Shown one piece after another: positions 44,077 to 52,247 of a stretch of 64,000 nt of DNA. This stretch comes from Aliishimia sp039978895. GTDB lineage: Bacteria; Pseudomonadota; Alphaproteobacteria; Rhodobacterales; Rhodobacteraceae. Both the position numbers and the translations under genes were made by a program. The notes under the pieces were generated by a model. The model saw only the letters and a list, made by a program, of their open reading frames with translations, had not been told where the DNA came from and did not search any database. The stretch's first letter is position 1; every line of letters starts with the position of its first letter. The DNA is taken from contig JBDWAL010000025.1 of NCBI GenBank assembly GCA_039978895.1, positions 341,998 to 405,997 on the forward strand. Reading direction: 5' to 3'.

Positions 44077-44808
44077 TTATCCAAGAATTAAACCCGACCC
44101 AACACCACGCAATGCGGCAGTGGTGCGGTCATTTACACCCATTTTCTCAAACATTCTTCGCACCAACGTATCAATCGTGTGACGCGATAGCCCCAAAATG
44201 TCAGCAATGACGGAGTTGCTTTTCCCATGCGCAATCCACTGCAGCACTTCGCGTCCGCGCGGGGACAAATCCAAATGCGCTTCCTCTTCATCGGCGCTCA
44301 ATTCGCAATACCGAACATGTCCAATTTGGGCAACGCATTGAAATTCATAAACCATATCGGCCATGGGTCTTTCGCTTCCTTTGACAAAACCCAGACCAAC
44401 ATACCCGTTGCGCATCGCTGGTCCGTAGACCTGAAACGCCACGCCATTGCCGATTCCAGCCTGCTCGGCTTCGCGCATGAAACCGCGTTGTTCGGGGGTG
44501 AGCTTCATTAGGCTTTCGATATCGTCCCAAAAAAACGGCGAATGCGCTGATCGAGCAAACATCGGAATGGGATCAATTTTAAACAATTCGTCTTTGATGT
44601 AGTGACAGACCCATTCATCTGGAAATCCACGTGCAATCACATTTACATCCGTTGGGTCCATCAACGTGGGCGCATGATACAAATGATAGCTCAGGCTTTT
44701 CACGTTATTGGCGTAAAAATAAGAGCATTGCCCCGCCCACAATTCTTTGACGCTGGTTGCACAGCGGGAGCGTTCCGTAACCTCTTTGAGCGAGTGTGAA
44801 ATACTCAT
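44077..44808 (-). CDS. LuxR-family regulator (AHL-binding type), solo
   Basis: A 243-residue LuxR-type regulator. The N-terminal autoinducer-binding domain keeps the key residues: Trp and Tyr in DEWVCHYIKDE, Asp-Pro in KIDPI, Trp in PFFWDD and Gly in GIGNGVAFQV. The C-terminal HTH (about 175-240) ends in SRHTIDTLVRRMFEKMGV. All core positions for acyl-homoserine-lactone binding are present, so ligand binding is likely. No luxI synthase is in the window, so this is a LuxR solo as far as can be seen. It lies next to the GntR gene on the same strand but not overlapping. Confidence 0.88.
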   Translation of the reverse strand: MSISHSLKEVTERSRCATSVKELWAGQCSYFYANNVKSLSYHLYHAPTLMDPTDVNVIARGFPDEWVCHYIKDELFKIDPIPMFARSAHSPFFWDDIESLMKLTPEQRGFMREAEQAGIGNGVAFQVYGPAMRNGYVGLGFVKGSERPMADMVYEFQCVAQIGHVRYCELSADEEEAHLDLSPRGREVLQWIAHGKSNSVIADILGLSRHTIDTLVRRMFEKMGVNDRTTAALRGVGSGLILG

Positions 44809-44884
44809 AACCGCGTCTTCCCCCTGTTAAAGTAGCATAAAATTTAGGCATAGGACATAAAATTTTGGCCATGAGGGGGATTGG

Positions 44885-45610
44885 CTAAGGGGTTTTACGT
44901 GCAAAAACACTTTGAGCGAGCGTTCGCGTCTCTTGTTCTAGCTCCGTCAGGCCCGTCGCTGCCGCATCGGCAATTTGGGCTTCCAAAGCATCGGCAATGC
45001 GTGTGTGCAGGGCGATGATGCGTGTGCGGTCCCGAGCCGTGAACGTGATCATATTCATCAATGGCTGCATCGCTTCAACTGCGCCTGCCAACTGGTATGA
45101 TAACACAGGATTTTCTGCACCGTCCACCAGCGCGCGATGGAAGGTTACATCTGAGGCGCAAAAGGCCTCATCGGTCAGTCCGGGTTGGCCTTGGCGGTGA
45201 ATTTCTGCCCGCATTGTCGCGAGGTGATCCGCGCTGCGCCGAACAGCCGCCAATGGCGCACACGCGCGTTCCAAAGCATAGCGCGCTTCGCAAGCTGTAT
45301 CAAAGCTGACGGCGTTCATAGAAAGCAGCAAAGTCGAGGTCGTAATCTGCTGCGGGTACGCGTCTTCAAAGCTTAGGCGGTTCACAAACGCGCCCCCGGA
45401 TGCGCCACGTTGCGTTCGGATCAGCGATTGCGCCGCCAATCGTTTCAGAGCTTCGCGCACAGTCGGCCGGGACACGGAAAACAATTCAGAGAGTTCCGCT
45501 TCGGAGGGCAAGCGTTCATCCACGATCAAGCGGCCGTCCACAATGGAGTCTTTGATCTGGGATGCGATTTGCGCCGAGAGGTCTGCGGGTTTGTCAGATG
45601 CATTTTTCAT
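44885..45610 (-). CDS. GntR-family regulator with FCD domain
   Basis: A 241-residue FadR-type regulator. The winged HTH (about 8-75) has LPSEAELSELFSVSRPTVRE; the C-terminal FCD domain (about 95-230) has the metal-binding DVTFHRALV pattern. It diverges from the DUF2182-DUF1326-dinB-dmdA set. A 13-bp palindrome stands in the shared intergenic region and a near copy precedes acuI, so both are likely targets. From memory, R. pomeroyi also has a GntR gene next to dmdA. An acrylate- or CoA-linked effector is a guess. Confidence 0.88.
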   Translation of the reverse strand: MKNASDKPADLSAQIASQIKDSIVDGRLIVDERLPSEAELSELFSVSRPTVREALKRLAAQSLIRTQRGASGGAFVNRLSFEDAYPQQITTSTLLLSMNAVSFDTACEARYALERACAPLAAVRRSADHLATMRAEIHRQGQPGLTDEAFCASDVTFHRALVDGAENPVLSYQLAGAVEAMQPLMNMITFTARDRTRIIALHTRIADALEAQIADAAATGLTELEQETRTLAQSVFARKTP

Positions 45611-45624
45611 TTGTCTTACATTTT

Positions 45625-45637
45625 AATGTCTGACATT
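45625..45637 (+). promoter_or_regulatory. Perfect palindrome, likely GntR operator
   Basis: AATGTCTGACATT is a perfect 13-bp palindrome in the 61-bp space between the divergent GntR and DUF2182 genes. A partial site (TGTCTTACA) stands just to its left, at 45612-45620. The near copy at 48760-48772 supports a shared operator. Confidence 0.7.
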
Positions 45638-45671
45638 TAAATAGGCAACACTGACTCGCAGGAAATGCACT

Positions 45672-46445
45672 ATGGCCGGCATCACACGCTCTGTATTGTG
45701 GTTGAGTTTCTTCGGGATCATCCTGATCTCGTGGGCGATGATGTATATGATGGCCATCGGCATGGGATTGGACCTGTTCGGGCGGCCAATGGGCATGAGC
45801 ATGGAAATGGACATGTCGATGTCCATGCCAATGGATCAATTTGGGCCACTTTTCGGAATGTGGGCGGCCATGATGGCGGCAATGATGCTACCGACACTGG
45901 TTCCAACGCTACGCAGCTATGAAGATCTTATGGTCAGTGCGGATGGCACGCGGGCCGGTTGGACGGGTGTTTTGCTTGGGTATTTTGTGGTCTGGGTTGC
46001 TTTTGCAGCGCTGATCACTGGGGTGCAGCTTGCGCTTTTGGCCAGCGGGCTTGTGGATATGCTTGGCATGGCGACCTCGCATTGGATTGGTGCCGGATTG
46101 TTAATCGCGGTCGGCTTGTTTCAATTCAGCCGGACTAAGGAAATTTGCCACGGTGTGTGCCACAGTCCGATGACCTATTTTCTGGGGCATTGGTTCACCG
46201 GGTTCACGGGGGGCGTGCGCATGGGCGGCGGCCTTGGGGTGTTCTGCGTGGGATGCTGTTGGGGGTTTATGGCGCTTGGCTTTGTTGGCGGCGTGATGAG
46301 CCTGTTGTGGATGGGTCTTGCGACCTTGTTCATGGTGATCGAAAAACTGCCCCAAATCGGGCATTATGTAACCAAACCGGCAGGCTTTGCTTTGATCTTA
46401 GGTGGGATCGGGTGGGGGCTGTGGCCGGTGTTTCTGGGAGGATAA
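45672..46445 (+). CDS. DUF2182 integral membrane metal-binding protein
   Basis: A 257-residue protein with about seven spans. The region near residues 36-58 is extremely Met-rich (GMSMEMDMSMSMPMDQF), and cysteines and histidines occur as CHGVCHSPM and FCVGCCWG. This fits DUF2182, described as metal-binding; copper would be consistent with the Met/His/Cys set but is inference. AGGAAA precedes the ATG. DUF1326 starts 1 bp after the stop, which suggests a shared function. It leads the operon that includes dmdA. Confidence 0.87.
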   Translation: MAGITRSVLWLSFFGIILISWAMMYMMAIGMGLDLFGRPMGMSMEMDMSMSMPMDQFGPLFGMWAAMMAAMMLPTLVPTLRSYEDLMVSADGTRAGWTGVLLGYFVVWVAFAALITGVQLALLASGLVDMLGMATSHWIGAGLLIAVGLFQFSRTKEICHGVCHSPMTYFLGHWFTGFTGGVRMGGGLGVFCVGCCWGFMALGFVGGVMSLLWMGLATLFMVIEKLPQIGHYVTKPAGFALILGGIGWGLWPVFLGG

Positions 46446-46446
46446 C

Positions 46447-47154
46447 ATGGCTACGAAAACACGTCCAAACGCGGATCGCTTGCCGATTTCGCAACGCATA
46501 GATCAACGCATGCCCAATCCGGGTCGGCGGAAGATGAACCCAACGGAATGGGCGATTAAGGGCGAATTGTTCCTCAATTGCTCTTGCGAGTTGTTCTGTC
46601 CATGTGTGGTGTCATTGGGTGCGCACCCGCCCACAGAAGGCGATTGCCGGGCTTGGATGGCGATTGCCATCGACGAGGGGCATTTCGAGGGCGAAGACCT
46701 GTCAGGCCTGAATGTCGGGCTGATGGTCGACATCCCCGGGCGCATGGCGGAAGGTGGCTGGAAGGTCGCGGCGTATGTCGACGAGCGCGCATCTGGCAAA
46801 GCTTACAACGGTCTTTTGCAGATTTTCTCAGGCGCGGCTGGCGGAACCACGGGCTTATTCACCATGTTGGTCAGCGACATTGTTGGGGCCGAGCGGGAAA
46901 AAGTTGAAATCGTGCGCGATGGCAAAAAACGCGGTTTGTATGTCGGGCGCAAAATTCAGGGTGAGATCGAGATGATCGAAGGGTCCAGCCCAGATCACCC
47001 GGTCATGATCTCGAATTCGAAATATTGGATGGGACCAGACATCATCGCAGCCCGCGGCCTGAAGTCCAAAGTGCGCGACTATGGGCGTATCTGGGATTTT
47101 GGCGGCAAATCAGCGGAAATCTGTCCGATTGATTGGAAAGGCCCCAAGCCGTGA
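46447..47154 (+). CDS. DUF1326 family protein
   Basis: A 235-residue cytoplasmic protein with CSCELFCPC (residues about 44-52) at the start of the DUF1326 domain, a cysteine cluster suited to metal binding. The remainder is strand-rich (SGLNVGLMVDIPGRM and then VEIVRDGKKRGLYVGRK). The function is unknown; it often accompanies DUF2182. The start at 46447 is supported by GGGAGG inside the end of DUF2182. The dinB start overlaps its stop (GTGA). Confidence 0.88.
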   Translation: MATKTRPNADRLPISQRIDQRMPNPGRRKMNPTEWAIKGELFLNCSCELFCPCVVSLGAHPPTEGDCRAWMAIAIDEGHFEGEDLSGLNVGLMVDIPGRMAEGGWKVAAYVDERASGKAYNGLLQIFSGAAGGTTGLFTMLVSDIVGAEREKVEIVRDGKKRGLYVGRKIQGEIEMIEGSSPDHPVMISNSKYWMGPDIIAARGLKSKVRDYGRIWDFGGKSAEICPIDWKGPKP

Positions 47155-47657
47155 TCACGGCTGAATATGTCCGAACAATGGCTCGGTATAATGCTTGGCA
47201 AAATAAGCAGTTATCGGGCATTGTTGACGTTATGAGCGAAGGTGAGCTTCGCGAAGATCGCGGGGCCTTTTTTGGCTCAATCTTTGGGACGTTAAACCAC
47301 CTGCTCTGGGGTGACACATTATGGATGAGCCGTTTTGATCCATCTGTGCAAGTTCCCAAGCAAACGATCACGCAAACCACGGACCTCATGCCAACGATTG
47401 CGGTTTGGGGGGCGGAGCGGTTTCGGATGGACGGGAAAATTCGCCATTGGGCGGAAAGCTTGCGCAATCTGGATCTTAACGGGGATTTGTCGTGGAATTC
47501 AGGCGCAACCGGCAAGCACGAAACCCAACCCGTTACTTTGTGCATCGTTCATTTTCTGAACCATCAAACCCATCATCGCGGGCAAGTTCATGCGATGTTA
47601 ACAGCCGCCGGGAAGAAGGCCCCGGTGTCTGATCTTGTTTTCATGCCGGAGGGTTGA
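47151..47657 (+). CDS. DinB-family metalloprotein
   Basis: A 168-residue four-helix protein of the DinB/YfiT superfamily. The likely metal-binding histidines are in GTLNHLLWGD and in NHQTHHRGQ. Family members are often thiol-dependent transferases or hydrolases; the substrate here is unknown. The GTG start overlaps the DUF1326 stop and the dmdA ATG follows 3 bp after its own stop, so it is tightly coupled to both. A role linked to sulfur or thiol chemistry next to DmdA is inference. Confidence 0.87.
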   Translation: MITAEYVRTMARYNAWQNKQLSGIVDVMSEGELREDRGAFFGSIFGTLNHLLWGDTLWMSRFDPSVQVPKQTITQTTDLMPTIAVWGAERFRMDGKIRHWAESLRNLDLNGDLSWNSGATGKHETQPVTLCIVHFLNHQTHHRGQVHAMLTAAGKKAPVSDLVFMPEG

Positions 47658-47660
47658 TCC

Positions 47661-48761
47661 ATGGCACTAATTTCACCGTCCCGGCGTTTGCGTCGGACCC
47701 CGTTTGCAGACGGCGTAGAAGCTGCCGGCGCAAAAGCCTATACGGTTTATAACCGCATGTTATTGCCCACCGTTTTCGAAAGTGTTGAAGCGGATTACAG
47801 GCATCTGAAAGACCATGTGCAAGTGTGGGATGTCTCGGTTGAGCGGCAAGTTGAGCTGCGTGGGCCAGACTCCGGTCGGTTGATGCAAATGCTAACACCG
47901 CGTGATCTGCGACGGATGTTGCCGGGTCAATGTTACTACGTGCCGATCGTTGATGAGACGGGCGGTATGCTCAACGACCCTGTGGCTGTGAAGCTCGCGG
48001 AGGACCGTTGGTGGATTTCAATTGCCGACAGTGATCTGATGCTTTGGGTCAAAGGGATCGCGCAAGGATTTCGTTTGGATGTGTTGATCGATGAGCCGGA
48101 TGTCAGCCCCTTAGCGATCCAAGGCCCCAAATCGGACGATCTTATGGCGCGTGTCTTTGGGGACCGTGTGCGCGACATCCGTTTCTTCAAATTTGACATG
48201 TTTCAATTTGAGGGGCGCGATCTGGCGATTGCGCGATCTGGGTACTCAAAGCAGGGTGGATTTGAAATCTACGTCGAAGGCGGCGAGATCGGGATGCCGC
48301 TTTGGGACGCCTTGTTTGCCGCCGGGGAAGACCTGAATGTGCGGGCAGGGTGCCCAAATGGAATCGAACGCATCGAGGGCGGATTATTAAGCTACGGCAA
48401 CGACATGACCGACGACAACACACCGCATGAATGCGGGTTGGGGCGGTTTTGTGACACCCAGACAGCCATCGGATGTATCGGTCGCGATGCGTTGTTGCGG
48501 GTCGCAAAGGAAGGGCCAGTGCAGCAAATCAGACCCATCGAGATCGAAGGTGACATTCCGTCATGCGACCGGGCCTGGCCAATCTTTGGCGGGTCCAAAC
48601 GGATCGGACAGGTCACATCTGCAGCTATATCGCCTGATTTTGGGGTCAACGTGGCCATCGGCATGGTGCGCATGACGCATTGGGACCCGGGAACTGTTGT
48701 TGAGGTGGAGACCCCTGACGGGATGCGCCGCGCGACTGTGAAAGACAAATTCTGGCTGTAA
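47661..48761 (+). CDS. dmdA: Dimethylsulfoniopropionate demethylase
   Basis: A 366-residue GcvT-like enzyme that moves a methyl group from DMSP to tetrahydrofolate, giving methylmercaptopropionate. The sequence (SPSRRLRRTPFADGVEAAG, YTVYNRMLLPTVFES, HVQVWDVSVERQVEL) matches DmdA of roseobacters and length is as expected. Trp and Tyr residues that I associate with the DMSP pocket are present. ATG 47661 lies 3 bp after dinB. acuI follows after 50 bp with a GntR-like operator between. Bacterial carbon and sulfur use from algal DMSP is the likely role. Confidence 0.92.
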   Translation: MALISPSRRLRRTPFADGVEAAGAKAYTVYNRMLLPTVFESVEADYRHLKDHVQVWDVSVERQVELRGPDSGRLMQMLTPRDLRRMLPGQCYYVPIVDETGGMLNDPVAVKLAEDRWWISIADSDLMLWVKGIAQGFRLDVLIDEPDVSPLAIQGPKSDDLMARVFGDRVRDIRFFKFDMFQFEGRDLAIARSGYSKQGGFEIYVEGGEIGMPLWDALFAAGEDLNVRAGCPNGIERIEGGLLSYGNDMTDDNTPHECGLGRFCDTQTAIGCIGRDALLRVAKEGPVQQIRPIEIEGDIPSCDRAWPIFGGSKRIGQVTSAAISPDFGVNVAIGMVRMTHWDPGTVVEVETPDGMRRATVKDKFWL

Positions 48762-48772
48762 CGTCAGACATT
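48760..48772 (+). promoter_or_regulatory. Second copy of the GntR-type operator, before acuI
   Basis: AACGTCAGACATT, read on the other strand as AATGTCTGACGTT, differs from the site at 45625-45637 by one base. It begins within the dmdA stop codon and precedes acuI by about 40 bp. The placement in the dmdA-acuI gap suggests separate control of acuI by the same regulator. Confidence 0.68.
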
Positions 48773-48811
48773 TCAAATTTTATCGAGCCAAAAAAATAGG
48801 GAGACATCGCC

Positions 48812-49804
48812 ATGAGTTTCAACGCGTTACTTATCACGAAGGATGAAGAGAGCGGGCTTGCATCGGCCGAGGTGACCTCGATCACACAAGATCAACTGCC
48901 TGCGGGTGACGTGTTGATCGCGGTGGAGTATTCCACAGTGAACTACAAAGACGGGCTGTGCTTGTCACCAAAAGGCGGCGGGCTTGTGCGCAACTACCCC
49001 CATGTGGGCGGGATCGATTTTGCTGGCACAGTAGAGGCCTCTGATGATGCGCGTTACAAGCCAGGCGACAAGGTTGTTCTGACAGGCTGGCGTGTTGGCG
49101 AAGTGCATTGGGGCGGATATGCGCAAAAAGCGCGTGTGAAAGCGGATTGGCTTGTGCCCTTGCCAGATGGGATCACGCCGCGCCAAGCGATGGCTGTTGG
49201 CACCGCTGGTTTCACATCGATGTTGTCTGTGATGGCCTTGGAAGATCACGGGATCAAAGACGGACCAGTCTTGGTAACAGGCGCTGCGGGCGGTGTTGGG
49301 TCAGTCGCCGTCGCCATTCTGTCCGCCCTTGGTCATGAAGTTGCCGCCGTCACAGGACGCCCGGAAACCGGGGATTACCTAAAGGGATTGGGCGCCAGCC
49401 AAATCGTGGCACGTGAAGAGATCAACGAAGCGATCAAACGCCCGATGGAAGCCGAAACATGGGGTGGCTGTGTGGACGCTGTGGGCGGCGAAATGTTGGC
49501 GCGTGTGCTGGGGCAGATGCAATACGGGGCGTCTGTTGCGGCCGTTGGGCTGGCCGGTGGGGCGGGACTTCCTGCGACCGTCATCCCATTCTTGTTGCGC
49601 GGTGTTAATCTGCTTGGCATCGACAGCGTGATGCAGCCTTACGACAATCGGTTGCGGGCGTGGCAACGCATTGCCAAAGACCTGCCGATGGACAAGCTCG
49701 ACGCTATGGTCAAACCGGCAACGCTTTCGGATTTGCCCACGTTAGGTGCGGACATTCTTAAAGGTCAGGTACAGGGGCGGGTTGTCGTCGACGTGAATGC
49801 CTGA
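48812..49804 (+). CDS. acuI: Acryloyl-CoA reductase (NADPH)
   Basis: A 330-residue MDR-family reductase that turns acryloyl-CoA into propionyl-CoA, removing a toxic intermediate of DMSP breakdown. The NADPH-binding site is VLVTGAAGGVGSVAVAIL near residue 152; the N-terminal EYSTVNYKDGL is typical of AcuI/YhdH. AGGGAGA precedes the ATG. It follows dmdA as in other roseobacters. Confidence 0.93.
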   Translation: MSFNALLITKDEESGLASAEVTSITQDQLPAGDVLIAVEYSTVNYKDGLCLSPKGGGLVRNYPHVGGIDFAGTVEASDDARYKPGDKVVLTGWRVGEVHWGGYAQKARVKADWLVPLPDGITPRQAMAVGTAGFTSMLSVMALEDHGIKDGPVLVTGAAGGVGSVAVAILSALGHEVAAVTGRPETGDYLKGLGASQIVAREEINEAIKRPMEAETWGGCVDAVGGEMLARVLGQMQYGASVAAVGLAGGAGLPATVIPFLLRGVNLLGIDSVMQPYDNRLRAWQRIAKDLPMDKLDAMVKPATLSDLPTLGADILKGQVQGRVVVDVNA

Positions 49805-49815
49805 TTTGATCTTTG

Positions 49816-49841
49816 GAGCGCGCGGGGTATTCTGCGCGCTC
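49816..49841 (+). terminator. Hairpin after acuI
   Basis: A perfect eight-base stem (GAGCGCGC / GCGCGCTC) with a ten-base loop follows the acuI stop by 12 bp. There is no T-run, so it may weaken rather than end transcription into the HIT gene. Confidence 0.4.
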
Positions 49842-49886
49842 ACGCTGTACTGATATTTAGATTTTCGCCCCTTCGGAGACGCCCTC

Positions 49887-50306
49887 ATGAGCTATGACGA
49901 CCAAAACATCTTTGCCAAAATTCTACGCGGCGAAATCCCGAATGTGACGGTCTATGAGGACGCAGAAACCCTATGCTTCATGGATATCATGCCGCGTTCG
50001 GATGGGCATTGCTTGGTCATTCCGAAGACACCATGCCGCAACATGCTCGACGCGACGCCAGCGCAATTGGCCGCTTGTATGACCACGGTCAACAAGGTCG
50101 CAAACGCCGCCAAAACGGCATTGGCCGCCGACGGTATTACCTTGCAGCAATTCAATGAGGCCGCAGGCGGGCAAGAAGTGTTCCACCTGCATTTCCACAT
50201 CCATCCCCGCCATGACGGAGTTGCGATGCGCCCTGCAGGTCACATGGGCGACATGGATCAGATCAAAGAGATCGCCGCGAAAATTACCGCACATCTTTCA
50301 AGCTAA
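49887..50306 (+). CDS. HIT-family nucleotide hydrolase
   Basis: A 139-residue histidine-triad protein with the motif HLHFHIHPR, where the middle histidine is the nucleophile. The N-terminal IFAKILRGEIPNVTVYEDAE is typical of the Hint/HinT branch. It cleaves phosphoramidate or adenylate bonds; a specific role beside the DMSP genes is not known. It is 82 bp after acuI. Confidence 0.93.
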   Translation: MSYDDQNIFAKILRGEIPNVTVYEDAETLCFMDIMPRSDGHCLVIPKTPCRNMLDATPAQLAACMTTVNKVANAAKTALAADGITLQQFNEAAGGQEVFHLHFHIHPRHDGVAMRPAGHMGDMDQIKEIAAKITAHLSS

Positions 50307-50478
50307 ATCTGCATCTTGCATAGCTCAGCGCGCTTCAGTGTCGATTTTTGTGCAAAAAACACGTCATGCGGGAACTTCGTCATTCCGCGCATGCTCAAAA
50401 AACATGCATTCCCATTAGGAGATTCAAGAGTTGTCTGTCACAATCGGGTGATAAAACAACAAAACAGGGAATATCCAC

Positions 50479-52161
50479 ATGCAACCACCTCTCATGGATC
50501 TGCCTATCAAAACCGCAGATAGCGGTTTTTATAAGGGGTTCGCTAAGCTCGTGACGGTGACAGGGAAGCTGATGATCGCGGCGCTTATCGTCTGGGCCGT
50601 CGCCTTCCCAGAAAACGCGGCTGCGGTCTTGTCGACGATCAACTCAACCATCCTTGCGACGTTCAACTATTGGTATGTGTTTGTGATGGCGTTCTTTGTC
50701 ATCGTGTGTCTCGCACTTGCGATCTGGCCCTCTTCCGGGCGATTGCGTCTAGGGCACACAGATGACCGACCTGAGTTTTCGAATTTCTCTTGGTTCTCTA
50801 TGATGTTCGGGGCCGGGATTGGAATCGGGATGTTAACCTTTGCCACAGCCGAGCCGATGTATCACTGGGGGTCAAACCCGAGCACGATTCAAGGGCTTTC
50901 GACAGGCAATGCGGCGGACAATGTGCGTGCAGCTTATGTCTGGTCGTTCACGCATTGGGGACTTGCGGCCTGGGCGGCCTATGCTATCGTCGGACTGTCG
51001 CTTGCGTATTTCGCATATCGTCGTGATCTTCCGCTGACCATTCGTACAGCTTTGACGCCCATCTTCGGGCGCAGCATGTCAGGCCCTATGGGGCATGTTG
51101 TTGATATCGTTGCTGTTGTTGCCACAGTCTTGGGTGTTGCGCAAACATTGGGCTTCGGCGTTGAGCAGTTCGTAGCAGGGTTGTCGCGCATCGGTTTTGG
51201 CGACTGGCTTTATGTTGCGACAGAAGACGGTGGGCAGAAAGTATCCAACGCGGGCATCATCGCATCTTTGGTTGTGATCATGGGGGCTTCCACCTTGTCG
51301 GCTTTGTCTGGTGTGGGCAAAGGCATCAAGTGGTTGTCTAACATCAATATGGGTCTTAGCTTTTTCTTGCTGGCGTTCTTCTTGATCTTCGGGTCGACCT
51401 TCTTTGGCCTCCAAGCGCTGTTTTTAGGGATTTGGGACTATCTGTTGTCGATCCCAGCCAACATCTTCACAGTCTGGAACTCTGATGGGGTTGAAGGATC
51501 GCAAGCCTCGCAATTGGCAAGCTGGCAGGGTGGATGGACCATCTTCTACTGGGCTTGGTGGATTGCTTTCGCGCCGTTTGTAGGTGTGTTTCTTGCACGT
51601 ATTTCAAAAGGCCGGACCGTGCGCGAATACGTGCTTGGTGCGTTGGTTATCCCTGCGCTGATGTGTTTCACATGGTTTGCCATCGTCGGCGGTACAGCAA
51701 TCGATCTTGAGCTGAACGGCACGGCAAACGGGGCCATTTCATCTGCAGGACAATCGGATCAGCTGTTTGCAATGCTAGCTGTCATTCTGTCTGAAAACCT
51801 TGCTTGGATGATGTCCGTTATCGTGGTGGTCTTGCTGTTGACCTATCTTGTGACATCGGCGGATTCGGCTGTGTTGATCATCAACACAATCAACGCTGCA
51901 GGCGATGAAGGTCCAAAAGCGCGCCCGCATATCTTGTTCTGGGGTGCAGCATTGGCTTTGGTCGTTGGCAGTCTGATCATCGCGGGTGGTTTGGGTGCGA
52001 TCCAAACAGCGATGGTGATCGGTGCGCTTCCGTTTAGTCTGGTGATGGCGCTTATGGGCGTTTCGGTGCTCAAGGCGATCTGGATGGATGGGCGGCGCGA
52101 AAAAGCCGGTGTTGCCACCACATCAGCCGAGGTTGAGGCCGGTTTAACCGCAGCAGAATAA
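50479..52161 (+). CDS. BCCT-family betaine/DMSP transporter
   Basis: A 560-residue carrier with twelve predicted spans. The Trp-rich substrate site of BCCT proteins is seen in FYWAWWIAFAPFVGVFLARI, followed by SKGRTVREY, with the GAGIGIGMLTFATAEP segment in the first half. Members move glycine betaine, choline or DMSP. The place after dmdA-acuI-HIT makes DMSP or betaine uptake likely; the two share the trimethyl/dimethyl onium head. A palindromic sequence, TTGT-(5)-ACAA, occurs at 50431-50443 upstream. Confidence 0.92.
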   Translation: MQPPLMDLPIKTADSGFYKGFAKLVTVTGKLMIAALIVWAVAFPENAAAVLSTINSTILATFNYWYVFVMAFFVIVCLALAIWPSSGRLRLGHTDDRPEFSNFSWFSMMFGAGIGIGMLTFATAEPMYHWGSNPSTIQGLSTGNAADNVRAAYVWSFTHWGLAAWAAYAIVGLSLAYFAYRRDLPLTIRTALTPIFGRSMSGPMGHVVDIVAVVATVLGVAQTLGFGVEQFVAGLSRIGFGDWLYVATEDGGQKVSNAGIIASLVVIMGASTLSALSGVGKGIKWLSNINMGLSFFLLAFFLIFGSTFFGLQALFLGIWDYLLSIPANIFTVWNSDGVEGSQASQLASWQGGWTIFYWAWWIAFAPFVGVFLARISKGRTVREYVLGALVIPALMCFTWFAIVGGTAIDLELNGTANGAISSAGQSDQLFAMLAVILSENLAWMMSVIVVVLLLTYLVTSADSAVLIINTINAAGDEGPKARPHILFWGAALALVVGSLIIAGGLGAIQTAMVIGALPFSLVMALMGVSVLKAIWMDGRREKAGVATTSAEVEAGLTAAE

Positions 52162-52198
52162 CGACTTGCCCTTTGGGGTAAGTCGCGTAGCTTTAGAA

Positions 52199-52233
52199 GG
52201 CTCCGGTCCATACGGATCGGGGTCTTTTCTTAT
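52199..52233 (+). terminator. Terminator after the BCCT gene
   Basis: GCTCCGGTCC and GGATCGGGGT form a ten-base stem with some G-T pairs, followed by CTTTTCTT. It ends the DMSP block 38 bp after the stop codon. Confidence 0.7.
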
Positions 52234-52247
52234 TTTGGGGGCACGCA

